Made by a program: the position numbers and the translations under genes. A DNA stretch of 64,000 bases from JBFWMG01 sp050251715 (GTDB lineage: Bacteria > Desulfobacterota > Desulfovibrionia > Desulfovibrionales > Desulfovibrionaceae), in assembly GCA_050251715.1 (NCBI GenBank), contig JBFWMG010000011.1, positions 40,369-104,368 on the forward strand, written 5' to 3'. Shown here one piece after another: positions 24,981 through 35,049 of this stretch. The notes beneath the pieces were generated by a model. The model had not been told where the DNA came from. It did not search any database and saw nothing but the letters and a program-made list of their open reading frames with translations. Within the stretch, counting starts at the first letter, position 1; each line of letters starts with the position of its first letter.

Positions 24981-25847
24981 TCAACACATGTGGGCGACAA
25001 GCTGGAACAGGTGCTCGTCCGCAAGCAGTTCCCGCGTGGCGGCCAGCAGTTCGTCGGGGTCGAGCCCCATCTGCGCCGCCGCCTCCCGCCAGGGGCGCGA
25101 GGTGGGATAGTCCGGCGCCTCCAGCGCGTTGACCAGGGCGTCGGCCAGAAACACGATGGATGCCTCTTTCGGAAAATCCTGGCACAGCTCCGGGGCATGG
25201 TGCCAGTTGATCGGCTCGGTCAGCTCCGGCGGCAAGTCCCAGGCGTTGAGCACCATGGCGCCCGCCAGACCGTGGTCCACGCCCCAGTGGGCTTCCTCGG
25301 CCTGGGCAAAGGCCAGGCCCGCGTGGCGCACCATGGCCTCCAGAACCTGCCAGTCGTCGGGCCGGTGCAGCGCCACCAGCAGCTTGCCGAAATCATGCAG
25401 CAGGCCCGCGGTGAACAGGATGTCCGGATCCACGTTCCCGGTTTGATGGGCCAGATGCTTGGCGCACGCCGCCACGGCCAGCTCGTGCCGCCAAAAAAGG
25501 CGCAGATCACACCCGGAAGGCAACCTGCGGCGGTGGCTGAGCGCGTCCAGACCCAGCAGCAGCACCAGGTTGCGGATTTCCATGAGTCCGAGCACCGTGA
25601 TGGCGCGCGTCACCGAATTCACCTTGGCCTGCAGGCCATAAAAGGCGGAGTTGGCCATGGCCAAGACCTTGGCGGTCAGGGTGGGATCCACGGCAATGGT
25701 CTCGCCCACCTTGGCCAGGGGCGCCAGCGAATCCTCGCCGGTCATGGTGAACAGGTCGCGCAGCAGTTGCGGCGAATAGGGCAGGTCTTCTTTGATCTCG
25801 GACAACTGTGCGAGAAATTCCTGTCCCTTCAGATGGTTACTCATCAT
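24981..25847 (-). CDS. HDOD-domain signalling protein
   Basis: A 288-residue protein with one HDOD domain over residues about 20-220: LPYSPQLLRDLFTMT, the DPTLTAKVLAMANSAFYG segment, RAITVLGLMEIRNLVLLLG, then LFTAGLLHDFGKLLVALH with an HD pair, and VDHGLAGAMVLNAWDLP. HDOD proteins are non-enzymatic HD relatives used in signal transduction and motility control. There is no attached output domain. The gene begins 11 bases inside the end of the upstream TPR gene, so it is translationally coupled; two adjacent ATGs (25847 and 25844) are possible starts. Confidence 0.88.
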   Translation of the reverse strand: MMSNHLKGQEFLAQLSEIKEDLPYSPQLLRDLFTMTGEDSLAPLAKVGETIAVDPTLTAKVLAMANSAFYGLQAKVNSVTRAITVLGLMEIRNLVLLLGLDALSHRRRLPSGCDLRLFWRHELAVAACAKHLAHQTGNVDPDILFTAGLLHDFGKLLVALHRPDDWQVLEAMVRHAGLAFAQAEEAHWGVDHGLAGAMVLNAWDLPPELTEPINWHHAPELCQDFPKEASIVFLADALVNALEAPDYPTSRPWREAAAQMGLDPDELLAATRELLADEHLFQLVAHMC

Positions 25848-26784
25848 TCAAATCAGGGCTTATGGGTTGGGCGTCAAAATCGTCCAAAAGGGATTCCTCT
25901 GCCTCGGCCAGGAGCGCATCAGGCTCGGGCAGCGCGGTTTCCCCGGATCGCGGAGGAGCCTCGACGCCGGTGACGTAGCCTTTCTCCTTGAGCCAATCAA
26001 GAAACTGGCGGGCCGCCTCCAGGTCGGGGTTTTTCCCCAGGGCGAGCAGCAGATGGTCCCGTGTCTTGTCCAACTCCTGCTTCTCGAAATAGGCGCGCGC
26101 CATGTTGTAGTGCAGGTTTTCGTCATGCGCGGTCAATTCCAGCGCCCGTTCATAGTAAACGACCGCCTGCTCGAACATCCTGTTCTTGCGCAACTTGATG
26201 CCGAATTCATTGAACAGGTGCTTGTGCTCTTCCTCAAACGCGCCGTCCAGGCCGACCACGCGTTCGAAAATATTCTGCGCCTTGTGCGCCTCGCCGCGCT
26301 CCAGATAGGTGAGACCGAGGCCGAAATTGGCCTTCACGTTTTCCTCGTCCACCTTGAGCGCGGCCACATATTCCATCTCGGCGGAAAAGAGCTCACCCTT
26401 CTTGCGGTGCCGGTCGCCCCGCTCGATGGTCTGATTCAGCTCGTTCATCTTGGGGAAGACCGTGCTCATGTAGAATTCCGGCTCGGGCGAAAACTTGAGC
26501 AGCAGATCGTCCTTGGGGATGGTTTTCTTGGGGCCGGAGGGCACGTAGTTCACGTTGAGCGGCTGGATCTCGATCTCGCCGGAGTCGATTTCCTGCACGC
26601 TCCAGTACATTTTCTGGATGGTTTTGCGCACGGTGGTGCCCGCGCCGACCTTGGTCACGGTCTGCGTGGAAAACACGCCCTTGAGCTTTTCCCGGTTGGG
26701 ATCCGCCAACTCCACGCGGACGCCCTGCCCTGGGGGTTGGCCCCCTGCCGCCCCGCCGGGCTGGGATGGTGTCTGGTCAGCCAT
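25837..26784 (-). CDS. TPR-repeat protein
   Basis: A 315-residue protein starting at MADQTPSQPGG (ATG 26784) rather than the in-frame ATG at 26823. The N-terminal 40 residues are Pro/Gly/Gln-rich. A region of about 90 residues (KLKGVFSTQTVTKVGAG onward) has no clear family. From about 140 to 290 come four to five TPR units, for instance AEMEYVAALKVDEENVKANF, ALELTAHDENLHYNMARAYF and LLLALGKNPDLEAARQFLDW. It is probably a scaffold for a complex involving the coupled HDOD protein. No signal peptide is seen. Confidence 0.85.
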   Translation of the reverse strand: MADQTPSQPGGAAGGQPPGQGVRVELADPNREKLKGVFSTQTVTKVGAGTTVRKTIQKMYWSVQEIDSGEIEIQPLNVNYVPSGPKKTIPKDDLLLKFSPEPEFYMSTVFPKMNELNQTIERGDRHRKKGELFSAEMEYVAALKVDEENVKANFGLGLTYLERGEAHKAQNIFERVVGLDGAFEEEHKHLFNEFGIKLRKNRMFEQAVVYYERALELTAHDENLHYNMARAYFEKQELDKTRDHLLLALGKNPDLEAARQFLDWLKEKGYVTGVEAPPRSGETALPEPDALLAEAEESLLDDFDAQPISPDLNDE

Positions 26785-26859
26785 CAATATGCTCCCAAGT
26801 GCTGTCCGGCTGTTGCAAAACATCCTGTGCGCGCCGACAGGGCGCGCGCATCATGCCCT

Positions 26860-26949
26860 GGTCGCGCCGCGCCCACGCTGCACCCACGTGGTGAGCGTGT
26901 CCGCCACGCGATTCATCTCCGGTCGCGCCGCGCCCACGCTGCACCCACG
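26860..26949. repeat. 29-bp direct repeat pair between pyrF and the TPR gene
   Basis: Identical copies at 26860-26888 and 26921-26949, each beginning GGTCGCGCCGCG and ending TGCACCCACG, separated by 32 bp. They lie in the spacer between pyrF and the TPR gene. No function is evident; a short mobile or recombination remnant is possible. Confidence 0.85.
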
Positions 26950-27025
26950 CTGCGCGGGCATCGCCGCCCTCCCGCACACTCCGGCACGGGGGGCGCAGGC
27001 AGGGCCGCCGTGCCGCAACCAGCGC

Positions 27026-27763
27026 CTATGGCCGCGCGGCCATGTCCGCCACGATGCCGCGCGCCACCGCTTCCGGGTCCGCCGCCCGGGTGACGGGCCG
27101 TCCCACCACAAGAAAATCCGCCCCGGCGCGCACCGCGTCCACAGGGGTCATGACCCGGCGCTGGTCGTCGCCGCCCGTGGCCTCGGCAGGGCGGATGCCG
27201 GGAGTGAGACACAGGTAGTCGTCGCCGCAGGATTTTTTAATCCCACCTACTTCATACCCGGAACAGACAACGCCGTCCATGCCCCGTTGCCACCCCATGC
27301 GCGCCAGACGCACCGCCGTGTCGGCCAGGTTCACGGCCGCGGCCGCACCGGCCCCGTCCACGGCGCCCACCACCCCGGCCAGGTCCGCCGCCGCCATGCT
27401 GGTGAGCACGGTGACGCCAAGCAGATAGGGCCGGGGACACCCGCCCCCGCAGGCCGCGTCGCGCGCCTCCACTGCGGCGTCGATCATGCGCTCGCCGCCC
27501 AGCAGATGGATGTTGAGCATGGACGCGCCGCTGCCCACCGCCGCGCGCACCGCACCGGCCACGGTGTTGGGGATGTCGAAGAATTTCATGTCCAGAAACA
27601 CGGCAAAGCCCATGGACGCCAAGGACGCCACCACGCCCGGCCCGGCCACGGTGAACAGCTCGAGCCCCACCTTGACCCAGGGCGCCACGCCGCGCAGCTT
27701 CCGGGCCATGCCCAGCGCCTGGTCCGCGTCAGGATAATCAAGGGCGATGACGAGCTCGGCCAC
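27026..27763 (-). CDS. pyrF: Orotidine 5'-phosphate decarboxylase
   Basis: A 245-residue protein. The start ELVIALDYPDADQAL holds the first catalytic Asp, WVKVGLELF the catalytic Lys region, and FLDMKFFDIPNTVAGAV the DxKxxDI active-site motif. TPGIRPAEA and GADFLVVGRPVTRAADP close the phosphate-binding site. The enzyme makes UMP in the last step of pyrimidine synthesis. It is immediately downstream of gmk (2 bp between), so the two nucleotide enzymes are probably co-transcribed. Confidence 0.96.
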   Translation of the reverse strand: MAELVIALDYPDADQALGMARKLRGVAPWVKVGLELFTVAGPGVVASLASMGFAVFLDMKFFDIPNTVAGAVRAAVGSGASMLNIHLLGGERMIDAAVEARDAACGGGCPRPYLLGVTVLTSMAAADLAGVVGAVDGAGAAAAVNLADTAVRLARMGWQRGMDGVVCSGYEVGGIKKSCGDDYLCLTPGIRPAEATGGDDQRRVMTPVDAVRAGADFLVVGRPVTRAADPEAVARGIVADMAARP

Positions 27764-27765
27764 GG

Positions 27766-28389
27766 TCAGCCCTCCCAGTCCGTCAGCAGGGTGCTGACCA
27801 GCGTGGGATGGAAGCGCGGCTCCAGGGTCTTGGCCAGGTACACGCTGCGCAGATGGTCGTAGGCAAGGTCCAGGTCGTCGTTGACCACAAAGGCGTTGAA
27901 CAGCCCGGCCTCCGCTATTTCGCCCTTGGCGTTGCGCATGCGCCGGGCAATGGTCTCCGGCGTGTCCATGCCGCGCCCGACCAGGCGCTCTTCCAGCGCC
28001 TTGCGCGACGGGGGCAGGATGAACACGAACGCGCCGTGTTCCAGGGTCTGCCTAAGCTGCTTCACGCCCTGCACGTCGATGTCGAAGAGCACGTCGCTGC
28101 CCTTGGCCTGCATGTCCAGCGTGGCCTGCAGCGGGGTGCCGTAATAATTGCCGTGCACCTCGGCCCATTCGGCGAAAAAACCGTCGTCGCGCAGTTGCAG
28201 GAACGCGGGTTGATCGGTGAAGTGATAGTCCTTGCCGTCCACCTCGCCGGGGCGCGGGGCACGGGTGGTGTAGGACACGGAAAAGGAAAGCCTGGGAAAC
28301 TCGGCCATGAGCCGCCGCACCAGCGTGGTTTTGCCCGTGCCGGACGGCGCGCACACGGCAAAGACGATGCCTAGCCTCTTGTCGATCAC
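27766..28389 (-). CDS. gmk: Guanylate kinase
   Basis: A 207-residue protein. No ATG fits; the GTG at 28389 has a strong GGAGG about 8 bases upstream, lying in the end of remA. APSGTGKTTL (about 13-22) is the P-loop; RAPRPGEVDGKDYHF and FAEWAEVHGNYYGTP carry the GMP-binding residues; ILPPSRKALEERLVGRG is the lid region. It converts GMP to GDP. The yicC-remA-gmk arrangement is widely conserved in bacteria, which supports the calls of its neighbours. Confidence 0.96.
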   Translation of the reverse strand: MIDKRLGIVFAVCAPSGTGKTTLVRRLMAEFPRLSFSVSYTTRAPRPGEVDGKDYHFTDQPAFLQLRDDGFFAEWAEVHGNYYGTPLQATLDMQAKGSDVLFDIDVQGVKQLRQTLEHGAFVFILPPSRKALEERLVGRGMDTPETIARRMRNAKGEIAEAGLFNAFVVNDDLDLAYDHLRSVYLAKTLEPRFHPTLVSTLLTDWEG

Positions 28390-28391
28390 GA

Positions 28392-28643
28392 TCAGTCCTC
28401 CTCCAGCGCGAAGCGTTGGCTCATGGTCTCCGCCTGGATGGCCGAGAGCAGCACATGGTTTGAGTCGGTGATGATGATGGAGCGGGTCTTGCGCCCCTGG
28501 GTCGCGTCGATGAGCCGCCCCTCCTGCCGCGCGTCCTCGCGCAGGCGGCGCATGGGCGACGAGGCCGGGTTGACGATGGACACCACCCGCGCGGCCACCA
28601 CGAAGTTGCCGAACCCCACATTGAGCAGATGCTGTTTGGCCAT
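28392..28643 (-). CDS. remA: RemA-family regulator (DUF370)
   Basis: An 83-residue protein covering the whole DUF370 fold: LLNVGFGNFVVAARVVSIVN, SSPMRRLREDAR, LIDATQGRKTRSIIITDSNH and a short acidic tail. In Bacillus subtilis RemA is a DNA-binding activator of matrix and osmoprotection genes; in other phyla the role is unproven. It is sandwiched between yicC (15 bp upstream) and gmk (2 bp downstream), the classic arrangement. Confidence 0.92.
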   Translation of the reverse strand: MAKQHLLNVGFGNFVVAARVVSIVNPASSPMRRLREDARQEGRLIDATQGRKTRSIIITDSNHVLLSAIQAETMSQRFALEED

Positions 28644-28658
28644 GGTGCGTCCGCGCCG

Positions 28659-29540
28659 CTACTCGACGTTTTGTACCTGTTCGCGGCACTTTTCCAGTTC
28701 GGCCTTGAAATCAACCACCAACCGCGACACCGCCGCGTCCTGCGCCTTGTTGCCGCAGGTGTTGATCTCGCGGAAGCACTCCTGAAGCAGGAAATCGAGC
28801 CGCTTGCCCGCGTCGCGGCCCTGGTCGATGACCGAGCCGAGCTGGTCCAGATGCGCCGTCAGGCGCGTCATTTCCTCGCTCACGTCCAGCTTGTCCGACA
28901 GGACCGCCATTTCCTGGATGAGCCGCGTCTCGTCGGGTTCGATGGCATAGCGTTCGAGCACCGCCTCGATGCGTCCGCGCATGGACTCGAATTTCTCCTC
29001 CTTCACCTCCGGCGTGCGCTCCAGAAGCTGGGTGAGCCACTCGCCCAGGCGGATGAGGCGCAGCCCCAGATCCTTGGCCAGCGCCTGGCCTTCCAGCGCG
29101 CGCGAGGCGTCCCAGTCGGCCAGCGCGTCGCGCAGACCCTGCTCCAGGGAATCGGCCATGGTGTCGTCCGGTTCGCGCAATCCATCCTCCCACAGCGAGC
29201 TGATGGGCAGAAGGCGGTTCAGGTCGGGCGCAAAGTCGCGGCCCGTGGCCTGGGCGAAACGCTCCATCTCGGCCAGCATGGCCGTGGCCTGGGCGCGGTT
29301 GAAGGTGATACCCAGCAGGTCGGGCCGGGTGATCTGCACGGACAGCGTCACGTCCACCCGCCCGCGCGAGGCGTACTCGCGCACCACGCGCTCCCAGCGC
29401 GCCTCCAGCCCGCGCGCAAAGAGCGGCTGGCGCCATTTGATATCCAGATAGCGCCCGTTGACGCTGCGTATCTCCCAATTCTGGGTCCAGTCGGTTTCCT
29501 GCAAAATGGACCTGCCGAAACCGGTCATGCTTTTTATCAT
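28659..29540 (-). CDS. yicC: YicC-family endoribonuclease
   Basis: A 293-residue protein with both halves of the family: N-terminal IKSMTGFGRSI and EIRSVNGRYLDIKWRQP, C-terminal DKLDVSEEMTRLTAHLDQ and GKRLDFLLQECFREINT followed by an Asn/Thr-Cys-Gly-Asn-Lys turn. YicC proteins are recently described endoribonucleases, acting on small RNAs in Escherichia coli. Start ATG is well placed inside the 4-bp overlap with the DUF4416 gene, so the two are coupled. Confidence 0.95.
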   Translation of the reverse strand: MIKSMTGFGRSILQETDWTQNWEIRSVNGRYLDIKWRQPLFARGLEARWERVVREYASRGRVDVTLSVQITRPDLLGITFNRAQATAMLAEMERFAQATGRDFAPDLNRLLPISSLWEDGLREPDDTMADSLEQGLRDALADWDASRALEGQALAKDLGLRLIRLGEWLTQLLERTPEVKEEKFESMRGRIEAVLERYAIEPDETRLIQEMAVLSDKLDVSEEMTRLTAHLDQLGSVIDQGRDAGKRLDFLLQECFREINTCGNKAQDAAVSRLVVDFKAELEKCREQVQNVE

Positions 29541-30121
29541 CCGTTGCTCTCTTCAGCGTCGGGCTTGCGGACGCCGTCACCCGTCGGGTCTTTGTGCCGC
29601 GCCAGCAGATCCTGAAACCGGCTGCGCAGGGTTGTCAGCATGCCCAGCATGGGGTCCGCCGCGTAGTCCGGAAAGGTCCACGGCAGCACCACCCAGCGGT
29701 TGCGCTGAAAAATCAGGGTCAGATCGCCCCATATCCTCTTGCCAAGGTATAGCCGATGCGTGAAATTCTTTCCAGTGGCAAGCATGACGCGTTCGAGCGT
29801 CACATAGCCGGGGTCGAGGTTGAGGGTGCGGCGTCCGCCATGGGACAGGCGCGCCTCCACCTCCATGGCCCACAACTTGATGTCCGGCATGGCGTCCAGC
29901 GGAATGAGCCGGTCAAAGGCCACCACGCGGCGCAGGATGGGCGTGCCCAACTCGCCGTCGTAGTAGGTGGTGCGGTCAAAGGGAAAGGGTTCGGACACGA
30001 ACGAGGCCGGGCCGAAACGCGCCGCCATGTCCTCCAGCAGCCCCGGCCAGAAGCCGTCCCAGCGCGCGGCGAGCAGGGAGAAGAAAAGCAGCCCCGGATC
30101 AGGGTCGCGCAGCGTGCTCAT
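29537..30121 (-). CDS. DUF4416 family protein
   Basis: A 194-residue protein characteristic of sulfate reducers and related deltaproteobacteria and Aquificae. Visible features are FFSLLAARWDGFWPGLL near the N-terminus, FDRTTYYDGELG at about 48-59, and the strongly conserved RRTLNLDPGYVTLERVMLAT followed by KNFTHRLYLGKRIWGDLTLI. No catalytic motif is known. The gene overlaps yicC by 4 bp and starts 15 bp after the LOG-family gene, so it is in the same operon. Confidence 0.9.
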   Translation of the reverse strand: MSTLRDPDPGLLFFSLLAARWDGFWPGLLEDMAARFGPASFVSEPFPFDRTTYYDGELGTPILRRVVAFDRLIPLDAMPDIKLWAMEVEARLSHGGRRTLNLDPGYVTLERVMLATGKNFTHRLYLGKRIWGDLTLIFQRNRWVVLPWTFPDYAADPMLGMLTTLRSRFQDLLARHKDPTGDGVRKPDAEESNG

Positions 30122-30136
30122 GCCCGCGCCGCCCGC

Positions 30137-30721
30137 CTACGCCGCGTCCGGGCGGGCAATCCATTTGCCCGCCGAGATGGGCGTCCAGGCGGCCATGCGG
30201 TCCAAAAGCTCGTCGGGGTCCGAGGCGCTGAGCAGCAGCCCCCGGTGCGCCTCGGCCAAGAATCCCGCCGTGGCCGCCGTGTCCAGCAGGGTGTGCAGCC
30301 CCGAAAAGTATCCGTTCACGTTGAGCACACCCACGGGTTTGGCGTGGAATCCGAGCTGCGCCCAGGTGAGGATTTCGAACAATTCGTCAAAGGTGCCCAT
30401 GCCGCCGGGCAGGGCGACAAAGCCGTCGGACAGCGACTCCATGAGCGCCTTGCGCTCGTGCATGCTCTCCACCACATGCCGCTCGCTGAGTCCGGTGTGG
30501 GCCTTTTCGCGCTCCACCAGGATGCGCGGGATGACCCCCACCACCTCGCCGCCCGCGGCGAGCACCGCATCGGCGGTTTCGGCCATGCAGCCCACGCTGG
30601 CGCCGCCGTAGACCAGCCCGATGCCGCGCCGGGCCAGGGCCGTGCCCATGGCCCGCGCCCCCGCCCCGTAGACGGGGTCATTGCCCCAGTTGGAGCCCAT
30701 ATACACGCAAATCCGTTGCAT
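30137..30721 (-). CDS. LOG-family (TIGR00730) nucleotide 5'-monophosphate phosphoribohydrolase
   Basis: A 194-residue protein. ATG 30721 has GGAGG 3-7 bases upstream; longer in-frame readings run into repeat DNA. The Rossmann fold begins RICVYMGSNWGNDP, and LVYGGASVGCMAETAD binds phosphate. The LOG signature PGGMGTFDE is at 105-113, with the preceding Arg-Lys pair at 90-91. Family members split nucleoside monophosphates into base and ribose 5-phosphate, including cytokinin precursors in plants and some bacteria. It is the first gene of the minus-strand run; its upstream region is filled with repeats. Confidence 0.92.
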   Translation of the reverse strand: MQRICVYMGSNWGNDPVYGAGARAMGTALARRGIGLVYGGASVGCMAETADAVLAAGGEVVGVIPRILVEREKAHTGLSERHVVESMHERKALMESLSDGFVALPGGMGTFDELFEILTWAQLGFHAKPVGVLNVNGYFSGLHTLLDTAATAGFLAEAHRGLLLSASDPDELLDRMAAWTPISAGKWIARPDAA

Positions 30722-30826
30722 CCGTCCTCCAGATACGATCCCGGCGCGCGGAACGTTGCGCCACTGCGGCCTCATACCCCGTCCCGCCGCCGCTGCCAAG
30801 CGCCTTTGTCCCGGCCCACAAGGCAC

Positions 30827-31147
30827 CCGGGGGAAGGAGAGAGGAGAGGGAAAACCCCTTTTTCCAAGCATAAAAAGGGGTTTTCCCTCTCCTCTCTCCT
30901 TCCCCCGGACCCCCATCCTCTCTCCTCTCTCTTTCCCCAAAAACTGCTGGTTGGGGAGGTGGATACGGTTGAGACAGGCGCGTTCCCCAGGCGGACTGCT
31001 GGCTGGGGGGATAGGGGTGGGACAGGCGCGTCCCCCAGGCGGGCGGATTCGTTGCCTGTGGGCGAGGACATGGATGAAGGTTCCGCCGACGCCGCGAGCC
31101 GCAAGGCTTCGAGAAGGAAACCGCAGGGTGAAATGGCGGTTTGTCAG
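30827..31147 (+). repeat. Long-hairpin repeat, copy X (about 320 bp)
   Basis: A 37-bp perfect stem: left arm 30827-30863, right arm 30872-30908, loop CCAAGCAT. It is followed by a conserved flank containing TTTCCCCAAAAACTGCTGG (30933-30951), then two subrepeats sharing CCCCAGGCGG, then GGCTTCGAGAAGGAAACC (near 31109) and ATGGCGGTTTGTCAG. The same order occurs inverted at about 63650-63962 and in shorter form at 43939-44052. Confidence 0.9.
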
Positions 31148-31270
31148 GCTGTTGAGAAATCGTCAGATGCGAGGCGCAAAAAAAGCGCAGGCCCGAAGCG
31201 TATCTAGACATACGTGAGGGTCTGCGCTTTTTGCAGCAACGAAGCAGATGGCGGTTTATCAACAGCCTGA
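31144..31270. repeat. 127-bp palindromic MITE-like element
   Basis: Terminal inverted repeats TCAGGCTGTTGA (31144-31155) and TCAACAGCCTGA (31259-31270) are perfect. An inner stem pairs AAAAAGCGCAGGCCC (about 31080-31094 relative to the end 31180-31194) with GGGTCTGCGCTTTTT (31218-31232). The left copy is preceded and the right copy is preceded internally by ATGGCGGTTT, giving a direct repeat as well. It encodes nothing and abuts the dnaK terminator. Confidence 0.75.
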
Positions 31271-31296
31271 AAGGCCGCCCCACGGGGGCGGCCTTT
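31270..31296 (-). terminator. dnaK terminator
   Basis: AAAGGCCGCCCC (31270-31281) pairs with GGGGCGGCCTTT (31285-31296), a 12-bp stem with a 3-nt loop, about 34 bp after the dnaK stop on the minus strand. The T tract is short. Confidence 0.8.
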
Positions 31297-31329
31297 CGCG
31301 CTAACCAATGCAATGGAGGTGAGGAAACG

Positions 31330-33252
<1,923 letters not shown>

Positions 33253-33354
33253 GAATGAAGTCCTCCTGAAAGGGTAATCGTCAATGCATCACATTGATTC
33301 GATGAAAGATTAAGGCTCATTTCCCGAACGTAAAGGGGGGATGTGCATTTTTTT

Positions 33355-33942
33355 TCACGCCAGTTTGTTGACCATGACCTTGGCGGGCCGCAAAAGCCGG
33401 TCGCCCAGGCGGTATCCCTTGTGCATGAGCGACACGATCACGCCGTCCGGCATGTCCTGGTGCGCCTCGCTGCCCACGGCCTCGTGCACGGCGGGATCAA
33501 AGGGATCGCCCACCGCGCCCACCTGGGTCAGGCCGTGGTTGCGCAGGGTGTCCAAAAAGAGCTTTTCCGTCATCTCCACGCCCATGACCACGTCCTTGCA
33601 GGCCGGGTTCATGCGGCCATGCTCGATGGCAAGGCCAAGGGTGTCCAGGATGGGCAACAGGTCGGCCAGCACGTTTTCCGCCGCGAACTTGCGGAAATCG
33701 GTCTGCTCGCGCGCCAGGCGCTTCTTGAAATTGTCCATCTCGGCCAGGGTGCGCAGGCGGTGCTCGTCGGCCTGCTCCTTCTCGTTGCAGGCCGGGCATA
33801 CCCGCGCCCTGCACAGGGCCACCAGTTCCTCGTCGGTCAGGGTCAGGTCCGCGGCCACCTCCGCCGGGGAATCGGCGGCAGTGGACGGAACCCCCCCTTC
33901 CTCTTGGGCTTCGGGCGTGGCGTAAGAATCTTTCTCGGTCAT
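33355..33942 (-). CDS. grpE: Nucleotide exchange factor GrpE with a Cys motif
   Basis: A 195-residue protein. The coiled coil (TLAEMDNFKKRLAREQTDFR) and the C-terminal beta domain (NPACKDVVMGVEMTEKLFLD, then FDPAVHEAVGSEAHQD) are standard for GrpE, the DnaK nucleotide exchanger. Unusual is ALCRARVCPACNEKEQ (about 44-59), four residues before the helix, with three cysteines spaced Cx4Cx2C, which could hold a metal or act as a redox switch. The gene is 32 bp after hrcA and about 100 bp before dnaK. No CIRCE element is seen in either gap. Confidence 0.96.
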   Translation of the reverse strand: MTEKDSYATPEAQEEGGVPSTAADSPAEVAADLTLTDEELVALCRARVCPACNEKEQADEHRLRTLAEMDNFKKRLAREQTDFRKFAAENVLADLLPILDTLGLAIEHGRMNPACKDVVMGVEMTEKLFLDTLRNHGLTQVGAVGDPFDPAVHEAVGSEAHQDMPDGVIVSLMHKGYRLGDRLLRPAKVMVNKLA

Positions 33943-33974
33943 GGTGCGTCTACTCCTTGGGGGCTCGCTTGGTA

Positions 33975-35006
33975 TCAGAAGCGGGATTCGAGCAATGAGG
34001 TAAGCGTCTTTGCGATATAGTCAACCATCGGCACCACCGCCGCGTAGTCCATGCGCAGGGGGCCGATGATGCCCACGGCCCCGCTGGTGCTGGTTTCGCC
34101 GCCAAAGCGGGAGGACACCACGCTGCATTCGGCAAGCTCCTCGCCCTCCACGTCCTGGCCCAGCAGGATCTTGACGCCCTCGCCCGCAATGGCCTTGTCG
34201 AGCAGGCCCAAGAGGCGCGTGCGCTCATCGAGCAGGCGCAGGATGTCGCGGATGCGGTTCACGTCGGCGAATTCGGCATAGCCGAAGAGATTGCCCGCGC
34301 CGCCCACAAAGACCTCGCGCGACTCCACGGCCTGCACCGCCTCGGAGGCGAGGCGCAGGGCACGGCGGTAGATTTCCTCCAGGTTGCGGCACGCGTCGCG
34401 GCACTCCTGGGCAATGCGCTTGCGCGCCTCGGACAGGGTGCGGCCCGCGAAATGGTCGTTCAGGAAATTGGCGAAGGTGCGCAGGTCGTCCACGGTCACG
34501 TCGGGCGAGGCCTCCACCAGCTTGTTCTGCACCATGCCGCCGTCCATGATGAGCACGGCGAGCACCAGCCCTTTTTTGACCAGGGCGAAATCGATCTCGC
34601 GCCAACGCACCTCTTCACGGCTGGGGGCCAGCACCAGGCTGATGTGGTTGGAAAAGGTGGACAAGACCCGCGAGGCCTGGTCCAGGACGCCGGGCAGGTC
34701 GAGGCCCGCGCCGGTCAGGTCGGCGGCTATGCGCTTGCGCCGGTCGCCGGCCAGGGGGTGCAGGGTGAGGATGGTGTCCAGGTAATAGCGGAAGGCGTCG
34801 GGTGTGGGCACGCGGCCCGCCGAAGTGTGCGGCTGGCGCAACAGCCCCTTGTCCGTCAGGTCGGCCATGGTGTTGCGCATGCTGGCGGGCGAAAGGTGCA
34901 ACGCCGACTTCTTGGCCACGGTGCGCGACCCCACGGGCTGGGCCGTGGAGATGTAGTCTTCGACAATGGTAACGAGGACTTCCCGTTCCCTGGATGAAAG
35001 CGTCAT
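33975..35006 (-). CDS. hrcA: Heat-inducible transcription repressor HrcA
   Basis: A 343-residue protein; ATG 35006 (MTLSSREREVLVTIVEDY) is the family start and has AGGTGG upstream, the earlier in-frame ATG at 35036 being too close to the promoter. The N-terminal winged helix includes PVGSRTVAKKSALHLSPASM and LLRQPHTSAGRVPTPDAFRYY. The C-terminal GAF-like region ends VGIIGPLRMDYAAVVPMVDY. HrcA represses chaperone operons by binding CIRCE, yet I find no CIRCE inverted repeat upstream of this operon, so its target may be elsewhere (for example groESL). Confidence 0.96.
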   Translation of the reverse strand: MTLSSREREVLVTIVEDYISTAQPVGSRTVAKKSALHLSPASMRNTMADLTDKGLLRQPHTSAGRVPTPDAFRYYLDTILTLHPLAGDRRKRIAADLTGAGLDLPGVLDQASRVLSTFSNHISLVLAPSREEVRWREIDFALVKKGLVLAVLIMDGGMVQNKLVEASPDVTVDDLRTFANFLNDHFAGRTLSEARKRIAQECRDACRNLEEIYRRALRLASEAVQAVESREVFVGGAGNLFGYAEFADVNRIRDILRLLDERTRLLGLLDKAIAGEGVKILLGQDVEGEELAECSVVSSRFGGETSTSGAVGIIGPLRMDYAAVVPMVDYIAKTLTSLLESRF

Positions 35007-35049
35007 GGAATTGCCACCTGTGCAACGCGCGTGCATGTACGGTCCTTGT

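Larger units (their letters stand above)
30722..31329. other. Repeat-filled, gene-free stretch between the LOG gene and dnaK
   Basis: No real gene. In order it holds a 37-bp perfect hairpin with conserved flank (30827-30951), two related GGATACGGTTG...CCCCAGGCGG subrepeats (about 30960-31045), a block shared with the right end of the window up to about 31147, a 127-bp palindromic element (31144-31270), and the dnaK terminator. Several reading frames here recur elsewhere because they are repeat-derived. Confidence 0.85.

Noticed and set aside
30678..31313. Frames giving Pro-rich peptides such as GTRLSQPYPPPQPAVFGERE.
   Set aside because: Translation of dispersed repeat DNA; similar frames appear at 63704-63928. 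They lack ribosome-binding sites, and the hairpin arms explain them.
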